Shown: positions 28,256 to 37,242 of the stretch, piece by piece
Layout of the letters: the number at the start of each line of letters is the position of its first letter
How positions within the stretch are numbered: position 1 is the stretch's first letter
DNA from: JAEULH01 sp963805915
GTDB taxonomy: Bacteria; Pseudomonadota; Alphaproteobacteria; Rhodospirillales; Defluviicoccaceae
NCBI GenBank assembly: GCA_963805915.1
Contig: CAWDWD010000023.1
Coordinates: forward strand, 193,879-257,878
Direction: 5' to 3'
Length of the DNA: 64,000 nucleotides
Notes under the pieces: generated by a model
Databases searched by the model: none
Told to the model about the DNA's origin: nothing
The model's input: only the letters and a program-made list of their open reading frames with translations
Translations under genes and position numbers: made by a program

Positions 28256-31200
28256 GTGCATCTGCGTGTCCATACCGCCTACTCCCTGTCGGAAGGCGCC
28301 ATCCGGATCAAGCAGTTGGCGCAATTGTGCCGGCAGTTGGCGATGCCGGCGGTCGCGCTCACCGATACCAACAACCTGTTCGGCGGCATGGAATTCTCCA
28401 TTGCGCTGGCGCAGGCGGGGGTGCAGCCGATCATCGGCTGCCAGTTGCGGCTGGCCGATCGGGCGAGGACGGAGACCCTCGGGGGCCCGCGCGGGCGCCG
28501 CGATAGCCATGTCGGCGGCATCGTCCTGCTGGCGCAGAACGCCGACGGCTACGCTAATCTGCTCAAGCTGATGGCGATCGCGCATCTGGCGGCCGGCGGC
28601 GAGCCGCCCGGCGTCGCGCTCGACGACGTCTGCCGCCACGGCGAAGGCCTGATCGCCCTGACCGGCGGCGCCGACGGGCCGCTCGGCCAGCTTCTGCGCG
28701 ACGGCCGCAACGAGGACGCCGGCCACCTGCTGCGAACCCTTAAGGAGGCCTTCGCCGATCGGCTGTACGTCGAGATCCAGCGTCATGGCCGCGAGGAAGA
28801 AGGCCTGAGCGAGCCGGCGTTCCTGGCGCTGGCGGGCGAACATGCGCTGCCTATTGTCGCCACCAACGAGGCCTATTTCTCGACGCCGGACATGTACGAG
28901 GCCCACGACGCGCTTATTTGTATTGCCGAAGGCGCCTATATCGCCGACGCCGAGCGCCGGCGGCTGACGCCCGAACATTACTTCAAGTCCGGCGAGGAGA
29001 TGGCCGCGGCTTTCGCCGATCTCCCCGACGCCATCGCCAACACCGTGCTCATCGCCCGGCGCTGCGCCTTCATGATCGAGCCGCGCCAGCCGATCCTGCC
29101 GCCATGCGATTGCGGCCCCACGCGGAGCGAGGCCGAGGCGCTGCGCGAAGAGGCCGTGGCCGGCCTGGATCGGCGCCTCAGCGCACGCGCGGCGTCGGCC
29201 GATAGCGCCGCGGCGACCGGCGAACATCCCGATCACGTCTACCGCGAACGGCTCGACTACGAGCTCCAGGTCATCTGCGACATGGGCTTCGCCGGCTACT
29301 TCCTGATCGTCTCGGAGTTCATCCGCTGGGCCAAGGAGCGCGGCATCCCGGTGGGGCCGGGGCGCGGCTCGGGCGCGGGTTCGGTGGTCGCCTGGGCGCT
29401 GACCATCACCGACCTCGATCCCTTGCGGTTCGGTCTGCTGTTCGAGCGCTTCCTCAATCCGGAACGGGTGTCGATGCCGGACTTCGACATCGATTTCTGT
29501 CAGGACCGCCGCGACGAGGTGATCCGTCATGTCCAGGAGGAATACGGCCGCGACCGGGTGGCGCAGATCATCACCTTCGGCAAGCTCCAGGCCCGCGCGG
29601 TGCTGCGCGACGTCGGCCGGGTCCTCGGCATGCCGTACGGCTACATCGACAAGATTTGCAAGCTGGTTCCGAACAACCCGGCCAATCCGGTCACCTTGGC
29701 TCAGGCGCTCGAGGTCGAGCCGCAGCTGCGCGAACTGATCGCGACCGATGAGTCCGTCGCCAGGCTGGTCGACATCGCGACCCGGCTCGAGGGCCTCTAC
29801 CGGCATGCCTCGACCCACGCGGCGGGCGTCGTCATCGCCGACCGGCCGCTCGACGAGCTGATCCCGCTTTACCGCGATCCCCGCTCGGACATTCCGGTCA
29901 CCGGCTTCAACATGAAGTGGGTCGAAGCCGCTGGGTTGGTCAAGTTCGACTTCCTCGGGCTGAAGACCCTGACGGTACTTGCCCGCACGGTGGATCTCCT
30001 GCGCGCAGGACGAGGCCTGAGCATTGATCTCGCCGACATTCCCCTGGACGACGCGGAGACGTTCGCGCTTTTGAGCCGGGGCGAAACGGTGGGCGTCTTC
30101 CAGCTTGAAAGCGCCGGCATGCGCGACGCGTTGCGTCAGCTCAAGCCCGATGCGTTCGAAGACATCATCGCCGTGGTCGCGCTTTATCGGCCGGGGCCGA
30201 TGGACAACATCCCGAGCTACATCCGGCGCAAGCACGGCGAGGAAGAGCCCGATTACCTGTATCCGACGCTGGAACAGATCCTGTCGGAAACCCACGGGAT
30301 CATGATCTATCAGGAACAGGTCATGCAGATCGCCCAGGAGCTGTCCGGATACTCCCTCGGCAAGGCCGACCTTCTCCGCCGGGCGATGGGCAAGAAGATC
30401 AAGGAGGAGATGGACCAGCAGCGCAGCGCGTTCATCGACGGCGCGAAGGCGCGCGGCGTGCCCGAGCGTAAGGCGACGCGGATCTTCGACCTGGTGAACA
30501 AGTTCGCCGGCTACGGTTTCAACAAGTCCCACGCCGCCGCCTATGCGCTGGTCGCCTACCAGACGGCGTATCTGAAGGCGAACTACCCGGTCGAGTTTCT
30601 CGCCGCGTCGATGACGCTCGACATCCACAACACCGACAAGCTGAACACCTTCTGCCAGGAATTGCACCGGCTCGGCATTGACTTGCTGGCGCCGGATATC
30701 AACCGCTCGGAGGCCGGTTTCAGCGTCGAGCGCGCGGGCAACGACGACGCCGCGCCCAGGGCCGTCCGCTTTGCCCTGGCCGCGATCAAGAACGTCGGCG
30801 GGGCCGCCATGGCGTCGGTCATCGAGGAGCGGCGGCGCGCGGGTCCATTCGCCGGCCTCGCCGATTTCGCCAATCGCGTCGATGCCCGCGCCGTCAACCG
30901 CCGCCAGCTCGAAAATCTGGCCCGCGCCGGGGCGTTCGATAGCCTTGACGCCAATCGCCGAGCGGTCTTCGAGTTGGTCGATACGCTCTTGCGCGCGGCC
31001 GCGGCCGCGGCCCAGGACCGCGCGAGCGGCCAGATGGGGTTATTCGCCGCTGGCGCGAAGGCCGCAGCGCCACCTTCGCGGGCCCACGAGGTCGCGGACT
31101 GGCCAGCGATGGAGCGGCTCAAGGAGGAGCTCGCCGCCATAGGCTTTTATCTGTCGGCCCACCCGCTCGACGCCTATGCGCGAACGCTCAAACGGCTGAA

Positions 31201-31723
31201 GGTCGTGCGCAGCGTCGATCTGCCAGCGGTCGCCACGGCGGGCCTGGTCAGCCTGGCCGGCGCCGTCGTCGGCAAGCGCGAGCGGACTTCGGGACGGGGC
31301 AACCGCTACGCCTTCGTCCAACTCTCCGATAGTTCGGGGCAGTTCGAGATCACCGTGTTCGGCGACCTCCTCGCGACTTGCCGCGATCTGCTGGAGAGCG
31401 GGCAGGCGTTGCTGGTGCGGGTCAACGCCCAGATCGAGGGCGAACAGGTGCGCTGCATCGCGCAATCGATCGAGAGCCTTGACGACGTGGCGCTGCGTGT
31501 TCCGGCCCAGCTGGAGGTGGTCATCGATGCGGCCGAACCGCTCGCCACGATCCGCGCGGTGCTCGCCGATAAGCCGGTCGGCTCGGGCGAGGTCAAGTTG
31601 GTCTGCCGGCTCGGCGGCGGCAACGAAGCCGCAATCATTCTGCCGCGGCGCTATGCCGTGAGCCCGGCGGTCGCGTTGCAACTGCAAGCCCTCGCCGGAG
31701 TCCGTGACGTCCGAGAAGTTTGA
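28256..31723 (+). CDS. dnaE: DNA polymerase III alpha subunit
   Basis: DnaE is the replicative polymerase. The 1155-residue protein begins at once with the PHP domain (HLRVHTAYSLSEGAIRI), then the catalytic VSMPDFDIDFCQDRRDEV near 400, GYGFNKSHAAAYALVAYQTA near 755, an HhH region and a C-terminal OB fold (LAGAVVGKRERTSGRGN). GTG 28256 is the only start in frame after a TGA at 28220, and it lacks a clear ribosome-binding site. An ATG at 28219 preceded by GAGG is in another frame and could be the true start if one C of the run at 28242-28246 is an indel. Confidence 0.94.
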   Translation: MHLRVHTAYSLSEGAIRIKQLAQLCRQLAMPAVALTDTNNLFGGMEFSIALAQAGVQPIIGCQLRLADRARTETLGGPRGRRDSHVGGIVLLAQNADGYANLLKLMAIAHLAAGGEPPGVALDDVCRHGEGLIALTGGADGPLGQLLRDGRNEDAGHLLRTLKEAFADRLYVEIQRHGREEEGLSEPAFLALAGEHALPIVATNEAYFSTPDMYEAHDALICIAEGAYIADAERRRLTPEHYFKSGEEMAAAFADLPDAIANTVLIARRCAFMIEPRQPILPPCDCGPTRSEAEALREEAVAGLDRRLSARAASADSAAATGEHPDHVYRERLDYELQVICDMGFAGYFLIVSEFIRWAKERGIPVGPGRGSGAGSVVAWALTITDLDPLRFGLLFERFLNPERVSMPDFDIDFCQDRRDEVIRHVQEEYGRDRVAQIITFGKLQARAVLRDVGRVLGMPYGYIDKICKLVPNNPANPVTLAQALEVEPQLRELIATDESVARLVDIATRLEGLYRHASTHAAGVVIADRPLDELIPLYRDPRSDIPVTGFNMKWVEAAGLVKFDFLGLKTLTVLARTVDLLRAGRGLSIDLADIPLDDAETFALLSRGETVGVFQLESAGMRDALRQLKPDAFEDIIAVVALYRPGPMDNIPSYIRRKHGEEEPDYLYPTLEQILSETHGIMIYQEQVMQIAQELSGYSLGKADLLRRAMGKKIKEEMDQQRSAFIDGAKARGVPERKATRIFDLVNKFAGYGFNKSHAAAYALVAYQTAYLKANYPVEFLAASMTLDIHNTDKLNTFCQELHRLGIDLLAPDINRSEAGFSVERAGNDDAAPRAVRFALAAIKNVGGAAMASVIEERRRAGPFAGLADFANRVDARAVNRRQLENLARAGAFDSLDANRRAVFELVDTLLRAAAAAAQDRASGQMGLFAAGAKAAAPPSRAHEVADWPAMERLKEELAAIGFYLSAHPLDAYARTLKRLKVVRSVDLPAVATAGLVSLAGAVVGKRERTSGRGNRYAFVQLSDSSGQFEITVFGDLLATCRDLLESGQALLVRVNAQIEGEQVRCIAQSIESLDDVALRVPAQLEVVIDAAEPLATIRAVLADKPVGSGEVKLVCRLGGGNEAAIILPRRYAVSPAVALQLQALAGVRDVREV

Positions 31724-31772
31724 TCTCCGCCTCACCGTGATAAGACCGTGATGAGCCTTGAGGGCATTGCCC

Positions 31773-31801
31773 TTGTCAGGGCCGATCCGGGGCTGTAGAA
31801 C
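31773..31801 (+). promoter_or_regulatory. Candidate sigma-70 promoter for rpsB-tsf
   Basis: TTGTCA (31773-31778), a 17-nt spacer and TAGAAC (31796-31801). Initiation would leave a leader of about 110 nt before rpsB. Five of six and four of six matches to the consensus at ideal spacing. Confidence 0.5.
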
Positions 31802-31828
31802 CTGAGCCTTATCTCACACGCGAGCTTG

Positions 31829-31859
31829 CGGCGTTCGGTTCGTTGAACCGCAAACGCCG
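31829..31859 (+). promoter_or_regulatory. Strong hairpin in the rpsB leader
   Basis: CGGCGTT (31829-31835) pairs with AACGCCG (31853-31859) and CGGTTC (31836-31841) with GAACCG (31845-31850), loop GTT, with a two-base bulge. It lies 61 nt before the rpsB start. In several bacteria S2 represses its own mRNA by binding the leader; whether this hairpin does so is inference. Confidence 0.5.
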
Positions 31860-31920
31860 TTCCGGTGGCCGGCGGTCGGCCCACATCTGCTCGCGGCGGA
31901 TCAACCGGAAAGGAAATTCA

Positions 31921-32859
31921 ATGGCCGTTCCCACGTTTACGATGCGTCAGCTGCTCGAAGCCGGCGTTCACTTCGGGCACTCAACCCGCCGGTGGAACCC
32001 GATGATGGAGCCGTTCCTCTTCGGCGTCCGCAACGGCATCCACATCATCGATCTCGAGCAGACCTCGCCGATGCTCTATCAGGCACTCAACGCCGTTCGC
32101 GACATTGTCGCCGGCGGCGGCCGGCTGCTCTTCGTTGGAACGAAGCGGCAGGCGAGCGAAAAGGTCGCCGACTCGGCGAGGCGCTGCGGCCAGTATTACG
32201 TCAACCACCGCTGGCTCGGCGGGATGATGACGAACTGGCGGACGATCTCGCTGTCGATTAAGCGGCTTCGCGAGCTGGAGACGCGGCTCGGCGAAGAAAA
32301 CCTGGGCTTGACCAAGAAAGAACTGCTGCGGCTGACCCGCGAGCGCGACAAGCTCGAACGCGCGCTGGGCGGCATCAAGGACATGGGCGGGCTGCCCGAC
32401 GTGCTGTTCGTGATCGATACCAACCGCGAAGCGATCGCGGTCGCCGAAGCGAAGAAGCTCGGGATACCGGTCGTTGCCGTGATCGACTCCAATAGTGATC
32501 CGCGCGGCGTCAACTTCCCGGTCCCCGGTAACGACGACGCGCTCAGGGCGATCGGCTTGTACTGCGATCTGATGGTTGACGCGGTCCTGGACGGCATCCA
32601 GCAGGAGATGTCGGCATCCGGCGTCGATCTCGGCGGGCTTGAGCAGCCAACGGAGAAGGTGCCCGAAGAGGCTCTCGCCGAAACCCCCGCCGAAGCTCTC
32701 GTTGAAGCCCCCGTCGAAGCCCCCGTCGAAGCCCCCGCCGAAGCCCCCATCCAAGCCCCCGTCGAGGATCTTCCCGCCGCGGAAGCTCCGGCCGAAGCCG
32801 GCGCCGTCGAACCGCTCACGGCAGAGCCGGCCGTCCCGGCGGGCGAACAGGCGCCGTAG
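31921..32859 (+). CDS. rpsB: 30S ribosomal protein S2 with acidic Ala/Pro/Glu tail
   Basis: S2 binds the head-body junction of the 30S subunit late in assembly. MAVPTFTMRQLLEAGVHFGH, TRRWNPMM, NGIHIIDLEQT and ALGGIKDMGGLPD are family signatures. ATG 31921 has GGAAAGG upstream and matches the family start; the longer ORF from 31843 is rejected. The core ends near residue 245; the remaining 65 or so residues are a low-complexity tail of EAPVEAPAEAP-type repeats from a 12-bp tandem array. Total 312 residues, longer than most S2. tsf follows. Confidence 0.96.
   Translation: MAVPTFTMRQLLEAGVHFGHSTRRWNPMMEPFLFGVRNGIHIIDLEQTSPMLYQALNAVRDIVAGGGRLLFVGTKRQASEKVADSARRCGQYYVNHRWLGGMMTNWRTISLSIKRLRELETRLGEENLGLTKKELLRLTRERDKLERALGGIKDMGGLPDVLFVIDTNREAIAVAEAKKLGIPVVAVIDSNSDPRGVNFPVPGNDDALRAIGLYCDLMVDAVLDGIQQEMSASGVDLGGLEQPTEKVPEEALAETPAEALVEAPVEAPVEAPAEAPIQAPVEDLPAAEAPAEAGAVEPLTAEPAVPAGEQAP
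32680..32763 (+). repeat. 12-bp tandem repeat encoding the S2 tail
   Basis: Seven units of the type GAAGCCCCCGTC, the three between 32704 and 32739 almost identical and the outer ones diverged. Each unit encodes Glu-Ala-Pro-Val or a variant. Likely to change copy number between strains by slippage. Confidence 0.85.
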
Positions 32860-32936
32860 TAGGGTGTAGGGCTCTTACTGGCGAAACACCCGCCCCATCG
32901 GGTTTGTGACAAGAAATTGAACTGAAAGGCGCAGCG

Positions 32937-33857
32937 ATGACGGAGATTACCGCTTCCCTGGTCAAGGAACTGCGGGAAAAAACCGGTGCCGGCATGATGG
33001 ATTGCAAAAAGGCCCTGATCGAAAGCGGCGCCGACATGGAAGCCGCCATCGACTGGCTGAGGAAGAAGGGCTTGTCCGCCGCCGCGAAAAAATCGGGCCG
33101 GATCGCCGCCGAAGGGCTGGTTGGCGTCAGCATCGGAGAGCGCAGCGCGGCGGTCGTCGAGGTCAATGCCGAGACCGACTTCGTTTCGCGCAACGAACAC
33201 TTTCAGGCGTTCGTCAAGGACGTCGGCGCGGCGGCGTTAGCGAGCGGCGGCGACCTCGACGCGGTTAAGGCAAAGACCTTGGCGTCCGGCCGCTCGGTCG
33301 AGGAAGAGCTCACCCACTTGATCGCGACGATCGGCGAGAACATGAGCTTGCGCCGGGCTGATTACATCGCGGTCGAGCGCGGCTGCGTCGCCAGCTACGT
33401 CCATTCCGCGCAGGCGCCGGGTCTTGGCCGCATCGGCGTCCTCGTAGGCTTGGCGGGGGTCGCGGCGACGCCGGCGCTGGAGACGCTCGGCAGGCAGTTG
33501 GCGATGCATGTCGCCGCCGCCAACCCGCAGGCGATTTCGCGCAACGATGTCGACCCCGAGACGCTGGATCGCGAGCGACACATCCTGTCCGAGCAGGCGC
33601 GCGCCAGCGGCAAGCCGGAGCAAATCATCGAAAAGATGGTTGAGGGCCGGCTCGGCAAGTTCTTCGAGGACGCCTGTCTGCTCGAGCAGACGTTCGTCAT
33701 CGACGGCGAGCGCAAGGTCGGCAAGGTGCTCGACGACGCGAGTAAGGAGATGGGCGGCGCAATTACGGTCCAACGCTTCGTTCGCTTCGCACTCGGCGAG
33801 GGCATCGAGAAAAGGGAAGAAGATTTCTCGAGCGAGGTCGCCAAGGTCGCTGGCTGA
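32937..33857 (+). CDS. tsf: Elongation factor Ts
   Basis: EF-Ts exchanges GDP for GTP on EF-Tu. The 306-residue protein opens with ITASLVKELREKTGAGMMDCKKAL (N-terminal UBA-like helix bundle), has the core nucleotide-exchange region VNAETDFVSRNEHFQAFV near 75 and the C-terminal signature around LLEQTFVIDGERKVGKVL. Size and order after rpsB are canonical; the 77-nt gap holds no clear signal besides a GAAAGG ribosome-binding site. Confidence 0.97.
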   Translation: MTEITASLVKELREKTGAGMMDCKKALIESGADMEAAIDWLRKKGLSAAAKKSGRIAAEGLVGVSIGERSAAVVEVNAETDFVSRNEHFQAFVKDVGAAALASGGDLDAVKAKTLASGRSVEEELTHLIATIGENMSLRRADYIAVERGCVASYVHSAQAPGLGRIGVLVGLAGVAATPALETLGRQLAMHVAAANPQAISRNDVDPETLDRERHILSEQARASGKPEQIIEKMVEGRLGKFFEDACLLEQTFVIDGERKVGKVLDDASKEMGGAITVQRFVRFALGEGIEKREEDFSSEVAKVAG

Positions 33858-33895
33858 CCCGTGTTGAGTGTGAGCACGACGAAAAGGGGACGATC

Positions 33896-34627
33896 GTGAC
33901 AGCCGAGATCGCCTACAAACGCGTTCTCCTCAAATTATCCGGCGAGGCGCTGATGGGGAGCCGCGGGTACGGTCTTGATCTCGCCACCGTCGAGCGAATC
34001 GGCGGCGAGATCAAGACCGTCCACGACATGGGCGTCGAACTCTGCCTGGTGATTGGCGGCGGCAATATCTTTCGCGGCGTCTCGGCGGCGGCGAGCGGCA
34101 TCGAGCGCACCAGCGCCGACTACATGGGCATGCTGGCGACGGTAATGAACGCCATCGCGGTGCAAAGCATTCTCGAGCGCCAAGGCCTTCAGACCCGGGT
34201 CCAGTCCGCTATTCCGATGGCCACGGTGTGCGAGCCGTACATTCGAAGGCGAGCGATGCGGCACATGGAAAAGGGCCGCATCGTCATCTTCGCGGCCGGA
34301 ACCGGCAATCCCTTCTTCAGTACCGATACCGCCGCGGCGCTTCGCGCGGTCGAGATGGGCTGTGACGCGCTGCTCAAGGGCACCCAGGTGGATGGGGTCT
34401 ATAGCGCCGATCCGCGCAAGGACAAAACCGCGCGGCGGTTTGAAACGTTGACCTATCATGACGTTCTGGCGCTGGATCTGAAGGTGATGGACGGCTCGGC
34501 CGTTGCGCTCGCGCGCGATAACGCGCTTCCCATCTTGGTCTTTTCCATCCAACATCCAGGCGCATTCGCCGAGATGGTGGTCAACCGCGGGACGTTTACG
34601 ATTATTCACAAGGGAGCCGAGAAGTGA
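33896..34627 (+). CDS. pyrH: UMP kinase
   Basis: PyrH phosphorylates UMP to UDP. The 243-residue amino-acid-kinase-fold protein has YKRVLLKLSGEALMG near 7, LVIGGGNIFRG near 50, SADYMGMLATVMNAI near 72 and KGTQVDGVYSADPRKD near 160. GTG 33896 follows GGGGACGA. The stop overlaps the frr start as GTGA. Confidence 0.96.
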   Translation: MTAEIAYKRVLLKLSGEALMGSRGYGLDLATVERIGGEIKTVHDMGVELCLVIGGGNIFRGVSAAASGIERTSADYMGMLATVMNAIAVQSILERQGLQTRVQSAIPMATVCEPYIRRRAMRHMEKGRIVIFAAGTGNPFFSTDTAAALRAVEMGCDALLKGTQVDGVYSADPRKDKTARRFETLTYHDVLALDLKVMDGSAVALARDNALPILVFSIQHPGAFAEMVVNRGTFTIIHKGAEK

Positions 34628-35193
34628 GCCGCCCGGAATTTGATGCCCTGACGCAGGAAAGCGCGCGCAAGATGCAAAGCGCGGTCGATGTGTTGCAAAA
34701 GGAGTTCGGCGGCCTGCGAACGGGTCGCGCCGCGACCAGTCTTCTCGAGCCGATCATCGTCGAAGCCTATGGCAGCGCGATGCCGATTAGCCAGGTCGCC
34801 ACGCTCGGCGCGCCCGACCCCCGGACCTTGACGGTGCAGGTTTGGGACAAGGGTACGGTCAAGGCCGTCGAGAAGGCCGTTCGCGATGCCGGGCTCGGCT
34901 TGAACCCATCGGTCGACGGCCAGCTCGTGCGCATTCCTATCCCGATGCTGACCGAGGAGCGGCGGGTCGAGCTGTCCAAGGTCGCCGCGCGCTATACCGA
35001 GGAGGCGCGCGTTTCGGTCCGCAACGTGCGCAGGCACGCGATGGAGGAACTGAAGCGGGCGGAAAAGGAAAGTAGCCTGTCGCAGGACGAGCATCGCGAT
35101 CTCGGCCGGCAGATTTAGGATCTCACGGACTCTTTCGTGAAAAAGATCGACGAGGCGCTGGAGAAGAAAGAAGCGGAGATCTTGCAGGTTTGA
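34624..35193 (+). pseudogene. frr: Ribosome recycling factor with an in-frame amber codon at 35116
   Basis: RRF splits post-termination ribosomes with EF-G and is normally essential. The frame from GTG 34624 runs SRPEFDALTQESARKMQ, LRTGRAATSLLEPI, TEERRVELSKVAARYTEEARVSVRNVRR and stops at TAG 35116-35118 after 164 residues. The same frame continues DLTDSFVKKIDEALEKKEAE and stops at TGA 35191-35193, which is the normal RRF C-terminus; the full protein would be 189 residues. A CAG-to-TAG change at the usual Gln fits. The lost piece is the end of the last helix of the long three-helix domain. True mutation, suppressed amber or sequence error cannot be separated here. Confidence 0.9.
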
Positions 35194-35205
35194 CGGCCAG
35201 CACTC

Positions 35206-35994
35206 ATGCTGAGCGATCTCACCGTCAGAGTTGTCTCCGCCGTCTGTCTCGGGATTCCGTTCCTTCTCGCCGTCTACGCTGGGCGGCCATACTTCGATAT
35301 TTTAATCGTCCTCGCGGCGGGGCTGCTGGCTTGGGAATGGTTTCGATTGGTGTTGGCAACCGAGCCGCTCGGCTCGACGCGGTTCGTGTTTCTCGGTTGC
35401 GTGGTTGTTTGCGCGTTCGTTGCCGCCGTCGCGCCCGTCTGGCTCGCGTTCGTTGCCGTCGTCCTGGCTGCCGGCGCCGTCCTGATCGCATCGGGCGGGA
35501 ATGGCTGGCTCGCCGCCGGTGTGCCCTACTTGGCGCTGCCGTGCGTGACCATTCTGTGGTTGCGGCACAATGAGCTTGATGGCCGCGCCACCGTCTTCTG
35601 GCTGCTCGCGGTTGTTTGGGCGTCGGACATTGGCGCATATTTTATTGGCCGGCTGATCGGCGGTCCGAAACTCGCCCCGCGGATCAGCCCCAACAAGACC
35701 TGGGCCGGCTTTTGCGGTGGTGCTCTTGCCGCCGCGCTGGCGGGCGCGCTTACCGTTACGAGTCTCGGCGGGGAATCGGTTTGGCCGATCGTCTTCGTCA
35801 GCGTCACGGTCGGGATCGGCGCCCAGGGCGGAGATCTGTTGGAGTCCTGGCTGAAGCGCCGTTTTGGGGTCAAGGATACGAGTCGGTTGATACCTGGCCA
35901 CGGCGGCGTCCTTGACCGCGCCGACGGGCTCATGACCGCGGCCGTACTCTCGGCATTGATCGTCGCGTTGAGCGAAGGCACTATGTTCAGATGA
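35206..35994 (+). CDS. cdsA: Phosphatidate cytidylyltransferase
   Basis: CdsA makes CDP-diacylglycerol for phospholipid synthesis in the inner membrane. The 262-residue protein has about seven hydrophobic segments and the signature SPNKTWAGFCGG near 163 with KRRFGVKDTSRLIPGHGGVLDRADG near 215. It follows frr by 12 nt; uppS, usually between frr and cdsA in alphaproteobacteria, is absent. It overlaps dxr by ATGA. Confidence 0.95.
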   Translation: MLSDLTVRVVSAVCLGIPFLLAVYAGRPYFDILIVLAAGLLAWEWFRLVLATEPLGSTRFVFLGCVVVCAFVAAVAPVWLAFVAVVLAAGAVLIASGGNGWLAAGVPYLALPCVTILWLRHNELDGRATVFWLLAVVWASDIGAYFIGRLIGGPKLAPRISPNKTWAGFCGGALAAALAGALTVTSLGGESVWPIVFVSVTVGIGAQGGDLLESWLKRRFGVKDTSRLIPGHGGVLDRADGLMTAAVLSALIVALSEGTMFR

Positions 35995-37220
35995 CAGCGA
36001 TAGCCCCTCGGGCCTCAGCCGGCGGATCCTCGGCCGGCGTCTCCGTGCGCAGTGTCAGCATTCTCGGCTCGACCGGCTCCGTCGGCTGCAACACGGTCGA
36101 CCTGCTCGAGCGCGACCGTGACGGCTTCGTCGTCGAGGCATTGACCGCCAACCGCAACGTCGATCTGCTCGCCGGCCAGGCGCGGCGTCTTGGCGCCAAG
36201 CTCGCCGTGGTCGCCGACGAAAGCCGATACGGCGCACTGAAGGCCGCGTTATTCGGCAGCGGCATCGCCGCCGCGGCCGGACCCCAGGGTCTCATCGAGG
36301 CCGCCGAACGGCCGGCGGACTGGGTCATGGCGTCGATCGTCGGCGCCGCCGGGCTGTTGCCAACGCTTGCCGCGGTGCGCCGGGGCGCGATCATCGCTCT
36401 CGCCAACAAGGAATGCCTCGTTTGCGCCGGCGCGTTGATGATGGGAGAGATCGCTCGTTGCGGCGCGACGCTGGTGCCGGTGGATTCCGAGCACAGCGCG
36501 ATCTATCAGGCCTTCGACTTCGCCAACGCCGACAAGGTTGACAGCGTCATCCTCACCGCCTCGGGCGGTCCTTTTCGCGACTTCGACATCGCGCGAATGG
36601 CGTCGGTGACTCCGGCCGAGGCGGTCGCCCATCCGAACTGGGACATGGGCGCGAAAATTTCGGTCGATTCCGCGACAATGATGAATAAGGGGCTCGAGTT
36701 GATCGAGGCCTTTCATCTATTTCCCGTCACCGCGGAACAGCTGAACGTCGTTGTTCACCCGCAATCCATCATCCATAGCATGGTCGCCTATGTCGACGGA
36801 TCGGTTGTCGCGCAGCTGGGGCTGCCGGATATGCGCACGCCGATCGCCTACGCGCTGGCTTGGCCCAAGCGGATGAAGGCCCCGGCGCCGAAGCTCGATC
36901 TTGCCGCGATCGGCCAATTGACCTTCTCCGCGCCCGACGAGGTACGCTTCCCGGCGCTGCGAATCGCGCGCGAGGCGTTGCGGGCCGGCGGCGCGACCGC
37001 GGCGGTCCTTAATGCCGCCAACGAAATTGCCGTCGCGAGCTTCCTCTCCGGCGCGATCGGCTTTCTTGATATCGCGCGAGTGGTGGAGCACGCTATATCT
37101 TCCATGGAGCGCAGGCCGATCGCCAGCATCGATGATGTGACCGCGGTCGATCACGAAGCGCGGCGCAAGGCGCAAGACATCATCTCGCATCTGAGGCGTC
37201 CCGCCGTCTACTCGGCGTGA
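35991..37220 (+). CDS. dxr: 1-deoxy-D-xylulose-5-phosphate reductoisomerase
   Basis: Dxr makes methylerythritol phosphate, the committed step of isoprenoid synthesis. In the 409-residue protein the NADPH-binding GSTGSVGCNTVDL is near 27, ALANKECLVCAGALM near 136, metal-binding VDSEHSAIYQAF near 164 and the catalytic loop around HPNWDMGAKISVDSATMMNKG near 220. The first 15 or so residues are an unusual extension, so a later start is possible, though none is in better context than the ATGA overlap. Confidence 0.95.
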   Translation: MTAIAPRASAGGSSAGVSVRSVSILGSTGSVGCNTVDLLERDRDGFVVEALTANRNVDLLAGQARRLGAKLAVVADESRYGALKAALFGSGIAAAAGPQGLIEAAERPADWVMASIVGAAGLLPTLAAVRRGAIIALANKECLVCAGALMMGEIARCGATLVPVDSEHSAIYQAFDFANADKVDSVILTASGGPFRDFDIARMASVTPAEAVAHPNWDMGAKISVDSATMMNKGLELIEAFHLFPVTAEQLNVVVHPQSIIHSMVAYVDGSVVAQLGLPDMRTPIAYALAWPKRMKAPAPKLDLAAIGQLTFSAPDEVRFPALRIAREALRAGGATAAVLNAANEIAVASFLSGAIGFLDIARVVEHAISSMERRPIASIDDVTAVDHEARRKAQDIISHLRRPAVYSA

Positions 37221-37242
37221 CCGGAAAACTCACCGGAGCATA

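Noticed and set aside
27830..30667. A 945-codon ORF on the minus strand opposite lolD and dnaE
   Set aside because: It is antisense to dnaE, whose product has all polymerase motifs. GC-rich codon bias often leaves the opposite strand open; the antisense product has no recognisable domain.
35116..35118. TAG recoded as an amino acid in this organism
   Set aside because: treZ, nuoB, nuoH, birA, mce, rpsB, bamA and putP all end normally at TAG, so genome-wide recoding is unlikely.
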